Assembly: GCF_009646115.1 (NCBI RefSeq)
Contig: NZ_CP045720.1
Span: 2,232,001-2,296,000 of the forward strand
Origin: Pantoea eucalypti
Lineage (GTDB): Bacteria > Pseudomonadota > Gammaproteobacteria > Enterobacterales > Enterobacteriaceae
Length of the DNA stretch: 64,000 nt
Direction: 5' to 3'
Under the pieces are notes generated by a model. That model did no database searches. It was not told the origin of the DNA and saw nothing but the letters and a program-made list of their open reading frames with translations. This document shows, one piece after another, positions 60,665-64,000 of this stretch. Position 1 is the first letter of the stretch. Each line of letters begins with the position of its first letter. Made by a program: the position numbers and the translations under genes.

Positions 60665-61210
60665 CTATTTTGCCAGCGCCTGCTTAATGGTTTCCAGAAT
60701 GATTGGATCTTCCGGCGTCATATCAGGTGCAAAACGCTGGATCACGCTGCCGTCACGGCCAATCAGGAATTTTTCGAAATTCCACAGAATGTCGCCCTGC
60801 GCTTTCGGCGCGCGGCCTTTACTCTCCATACGCTCGTAAAAGCCGCTGCCTTCCGGACGCACCGCGTCAGGACGGGCCGCGATCATCTGCGCATAGAGTG
60901 GATGACGACCTTCGCCGTTGACCTCGGTTTTGGCAAACATCGGGAACGTGACGCCATAGGTCGTGCTGCAGAAGGTTTTGATCTCCTCACTGCTGCCCGG
61001 CTCCTGCTCCAGAAACTGATTGCAGGGGAAACCGAGTACGCTGAAGCCCTGATCCTGCCAGGCTTTCTGCAGGTTTTCCAGCTCTTCATATTGCGGCGTC
61101 AGACCACATTTAGAGGCCACATTGACCACCAGCAGAACCTTGCCCTGCCACTGTGACAGCGTGGTTTTTTCTCCATCGAGCGTAACCAGTTCAGTCTCAT
61201 AAATGTTCAT
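60665..61210 (-). CDS. btuE: Glutathione/thioredoxin peroxidase BtuE
   Basis: A 181-residue thiol peroxidase of the glutathione-peroxidase family. The peroxidatic Cys35 is in NVASKCGLTPQYEELENL; FPCNQFLEQEPGS holds the Gln and second Cys, and ILWNFEKFLI the Trp. Cys rather than selenocysteine is used. Lies between btuC and btuD though it has no known transport role. Starts MNIYETELVTLDGEKT at 61210, 49 bp after btuC. Confidence 0.95.
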   Translation of the reverse strand: MNIYETELVTLDGEKTTLSQWQGKVLLVVNVASKCGLTPQYEELENLQKAWQDQGFSVLGFPCNQFLEQEPGSSEEIKTFCSTTYGVTFPMFAKTEVNGEGRHPLYAQMIAARPDAVRPEGSGFYERMESKGRAPKAQGDILWNFEKFLIGRDGSVIQRFAPDMTPEDPIILETIKQALAK

Positions 61211-61259
61211 GCTATTTCCTTTGTGGATGCTGTTGTGGATCCAGAATAACCAGCCGAAG

Positions 61260-62243
61260 CTAGCGCGAAGATTTCACCAGTAAAATAATAAACAGCGGCG
61301 CGCCCAGTGTCGCGGTCACGACACCTATCGGCAATTCCGCCGAGGTCAGCGCCAGACGTGCCACGATATCGGCGGCCAGAAGCACCGCCGCGCCCGCCAG
61401 CGCCGAGGCCGGCAGCAGATAACGGTGATCGCTGATACCGCTCAGGCGCAGGAGATGCGGGATGACCAGCCCGACAAAACCAATGGCACCGGCCATCGCG
61501 ACGCTGATACCCACCAGCCATCCCATCGCCAGCACCAGCAGGTTACGCCAGTAAAAGAGGGACAGTCCGAGCTGACGGGCGGATGTCTCGCCCAGCGCCA
61601 GCAGATTGAGGATTGGCCCGGTCGCTCCCAGGGCCAGCATCACCGGCAGCAGCGCCAGCATCATCCAGCCATAGCGCCAGTCAATCCCGCTGAATCCCCC
61701 CATCATCCAGTACATCAACTGACGCAGATCGAGACTGGTGCTGAAGTAGACCGCCCAGGTCATGATGGCGCTGCAAATAATCCCCAGCGCCACACCGGTC
61801 AGCAACAGCCGGGTGACCGAAAGCTGACGATGCGCAAAATGCAGCAGAATCAGCGTAATAATCAACGCACCGGCCATCGCCGCCAGCCCGAGGCTCCACA
61901 GCGAGCCGCTGCCCAGCAGCACGCCGAGCACCAGGCCAATACCGGCGCCGTTCGAGACGCCAAGGAGGCCAGGCTCTGCCAGCGGATTGGTAAACAGCGC
62001 CTGCATCACCACACCGCATATCGCCAGAGACGCCCCCACCAGCACCACCGCCAGGCTGCGGGGCAACCGCAACTGCCAGACAAAGAGTCTGCCGCTCTCG
62101 GTGAACCACGCTGCGGGCGCGATCCAGCTGTCTCCGGCACAGAGGCTGAGACAGAGCAGTGCACAGAGCGTAAGAGCCAGCGCACTCAGCCATTTCTGGC
62201 CGCGCTGGTCGGACTGGCGCGCGAACGTGTCGAGCAGAGACAT
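61260..62243 (-). CDS. btuC: Vitamin B12 ABC transporter permease BtuC
   Basis: A 327-residue FecCD-type permease, forming the channel of BtuC2D2. About ten hydrophobic helices; [20 protein letters not shown] and [16 protein letters not shown] are the conserved BtuC/FecCD strings, the latter the coupling region to BtuD. First gene of btuCED. Starts [12 protein letters not shown] at 62243. The ihfA terminator lies upstream. Confidence 0.95.
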   Translation of the reverse strand: MSLLDTFARQSDQRGQKWLSALALTLCALLCLSLCAGDSWIAPAAWFTESGRLFVWQLRLPRSLAVVLVGASLAICGVVMQALFTNPLAEPGLLGVSNGAGIGLVLGVLLGSGSLWSLGLAAMAGALIITLILLHFAHRQLSVTRLLLTGVALGIICSAIMTWAVYFSTSLDLRQLMYWMMGGFSGIDWRYGWMMLALLPVMLALGATGPILNLLALGETSARQLGLSLFYWRNLLVLAMGWLVGISVAMAGAIGFVGLVIPHLLRLSGISDHRYLLPASALAGAAVLLAADIVARLALTSAELPIGVVTATLGAPLFIILLVKSSR

Positions 62244-62382
62244 AAGCAGGATTAGCTGAGAAAACAGTGATTTGATTGTAGAGAGATTGCAGAAAAAAGA
62301 AAGGCTGATGAGGCGGTTTGCGCAGGCCTGCCGTGGCGATTAACGGCGCGGGGAGCGGTGATGTTGTGTGCCGGAACCATGA

Positions 62383-62408
62383 AAAAAGGCCGCTTTCGCG
62401 GCCTTTTT
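62383..62408 (-). terminator. ihfA terminator
   Basis: AAAAAGGCCGC, loop TTTC, GCGGCCTTTTT, with an A-run and T-run on either side, 14 bp after the ihfA stop; active in the ihfA direction. Confidence 0.92.
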
Positions 62409-62421
62409 GAAACGCTGAAAT

Positions 62422-62724
62422 TCAGTCAGTCTCTTTGGGTGTAGCGTTCTCTACGCGGCTTTTCAGCTTCTGTCCTGGGCGGAACGTTACTACGCGACGC
62501 GCAGTAATCGGAATATCTTCACCCGTTTTCGGGTTTCTGCCAGGACGCTGGTTTTTGTCACGCAGGTCGAAATTACCAAACCCAGACAGTTTAACCTGTT
62601 CTCCATTTTCCAAAGCGCGGCGAACCTCTTCGAAAAACAGCTCCACTAACTCTTTGGCATCGCGTTTGCTTAACCCGAGTTTCTCAAACAGGTACTCTGA
62701 CATCTCAGCTTTTGTAAGCGCCAT
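62422..62724 (-). CDS. ihfA: Integration host factor alpha subunit
   Basis: A 100-residue DNA-bending protein of the HU/IHF family, pairing with Ihf[21 protein letters not shown] starts the protein, [20 protein letters not shown] is the beta-arm region with the intercalating Pro, and [20 protein letters not shown] ends it. It begins 4 bp after the pheT stop, as in E. coli, where it is co-transcribed with pheST. Also named himA. Confidence 0.98.
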
Positions 62725-62728
62725 AGGT

Positions 62729-64000
62729 TCAATCCCTCAAGGTTGCCTGGAATCGCTCTTTTAATGCCGCAACGCATTTGCCAACGGTCGCGGCAATCTC
62801 CTCTTCTTCGAGTGTCCGGCTGGTATCCTGCAAAATCAGGCTGATTGCGAGGCTCTTGTAGCCCTCAGAAACGCCCTTACCGCGGTACACGTCAAACAAG
62901 TTTACGCCAACTACCTGATTTACGCCAACTTTCTTACACTCTGCGATGATATCTGCTGCAGGGACGTTTTCAGCCACCACAACAGCAATATCACGACGGT
63001 TCGCCGGGAAGCGAGAAATCTCGCGCGCGTCAGGCAGGACGCGGTCTGCGACCTTATTCCAAAGCAGTTCAAAGACTAAGGTGCGGCCATTAAGATCAAG
63101 CTTACGTTCCAGCTCAGGATGAACCACGCCGATAAAACCGATATGTTCATCATGCAAATAAATCGCCGCGCTCTGTCCTGGATGCAACGCCGGATTCACT
63201 TCAGCACGGAAGCTGATGTTATCCAGTTTGCCGGTTAAATCGAGCAGCGACTCTAAATCGCCTTTCAAATCATAGAAGTCAACGGTCTGACGCGCCAGAT
63301 CCCAGTGCTCTTCAACGCGGTTGCCACTGATCACGCCAGCCAGCATAAGATCCTGACGGATACCTAAATCCGCCTGGCTATCGGGCACAAAACGTAAGCC
63401 GCTCTCGAACAGGCGTACGCGGCTCTGCTGACGGTTCTGGTTGTAAACCACTGCACTGAGCAGGCCAGTCCAGAGTGACAGACGCATCGTCGACATGTCG
63501 CTGGAGATCGGGCTTGGCAGTAGCAGCGCCTCTTCACCCGGATGAAGCAGCTGCTGGATTTTTGGATCAACGAAGCTGTAGGTAATCGCTTCCTGATAAC
63601 CTTTATCCACCAGCATGTTTTTAGCGCGCTTCAGCGACAGGTTCGCTTCGCGGTGCTGGGTCATTACCAGCCCGGCCTGTACTGGCACATCCGGAATGTT
63701 GTTATAGCCGTAAATACGCGCCACTTCTTCGACCAGGTCTTCTTCGATCGCCATATCGAAACGCCAGCTCGGGGCCACAGCCTGCCACTGCCCTTCACCC
63801 ACAGTGACTTCACAGCCCAGGCGGGTCAGGATGTCAGTAACCTGATCATCCGCAATGACGTGGCCAATCAGACGGTCCAGTTTTTCACGGCGCAGGGTGA
63901 TCGTCGCCGGTACAGGGAGTGCTGTCTGATGGGTCTGATCGATGACTGGGCCCGCTTCACCGCCGCAGATTGACAGCAGCAGCTCGGTCGCACGCTCCAG
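62729..64000 (-). CDS. pheT: Phenylalanine-tRNA ligase beta subunit (partial, N-terminus outside window)
   Basis: The C-terminal 423 residues of the beta chain of the alpha2-beta2 enzyme; E. coli PheT has 795. The frame is open to the window edge. Visible: [20 protein letters not shown] with YNNIPDVP (B5/B7-type catalytic-like domains), and the C-terminal ferredoxin-like anticodon-binding domain with [20 protein letters not shown] through [20 protein letters not shown]. It stops 4 bp before ihfA. Confidence 0.97.

Noticed and set aside
61425..62255. 276-codon frame opposite btuC
   Set aside because: Gln/His/Arg-rich translation typical of the reverse of a membrane protein; no start signal.

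Overview
The window is a stretch of enterobacterial core chromosome with a few accessory inserts. Gene order from anmK to pheT follows the Escherichia coli K-12 map (slyB-slyA-ydhIJK-sodC-ydhF-ydhL-nemRA-gloA-rnt-grxD-mepH-purR-punR-punC-cfa-ribC-mdtK-valine tRNAs-pykF-lpp-ldtE-sufEDCBA block-ydiJ-ydiK-rprA-ppsA-ppsR-aroH-selO-ydiV-nlpC-btuD-btuE-btuC-ihfA-pheT). The left part carries a treZ-treY-glgX trehalose operon, which E. coli lacks. I infer the family Erwiniaceae, most likely Pantoea or a close relative, from this combination and the protein sequences. No ribosomal RNA, transposase, integrase, phage gene or CRISPR array was seen.

Layout. 1-3.1 kb: a truncated chemoreceptor, a YbdG/MscM-type mechanosensitive channel and a small BamE-like lipoprotein. 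3.5-10 kb: treZ-treY-glgX, converting alpha-1,4-glucan to trehalose. 10-16.5 kb: the least conserved part, with an SDR oxidoreductase, a small Cys-rich protein, a TetR/MFS pair with a near-perfect operator, a GNAT acetyltransferase, a BLUF-EAL blue-light protein and two small proteins of unknown function. 16.5-29.4 kb: anmK, slyB/slyA, the ydhIJK efflux set, sodC, nemRA and gloA (electrophile and methylglyoxal defence), rnt, grxD, mepH and the 29-residue ynhF. 29.7-37.3 kb: purR, the purine exporter pair punR/punC, cfa, riboflavin synthase, mdtK and three tRNA-Val genes. 37.6-46.3 kb: pykF, lpp, ldtE and the suf iron-sulfur operon. 46.6-56.8 kb: a Fur-box-controlled gene of unknown function, ydiJ, ydiK, the rprA small RNA, ppsA with its regulator ppsR, and aroH. 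56.8-64 kb: selO, rflP (ydiV), nlpC, the btuCED cluster, ihfA and the 3-prime part of pheT.

The genes fall into recognisable physiology: envelope integrity (slyB, lpp, ldtE, mepH, nlpC, rprA), oxidative and electrophile stress (sodC, nemRA, gloA, btuE, suf), and the pyruvate/phosphoenolpyruvate switch (pykF and ppsA, both with good Cra-type sites). Two EAL proteins lie here: a BluF homologue that keeps its catalytic residues and an RflP homologue that does not.

No complete new defence or mobile system is visible. The best leads are the Fur-controlled unknown gene divergent from suf, the TetR/MFS pair with its 26-bp operator, the catalytically intact BluF homologue, a 24-bp palindrome between grxD and mepH, and the altered 5-prime half of RprA. 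Functional calls rest on recognition of protein sequences and motifs by eye; no database search was run.
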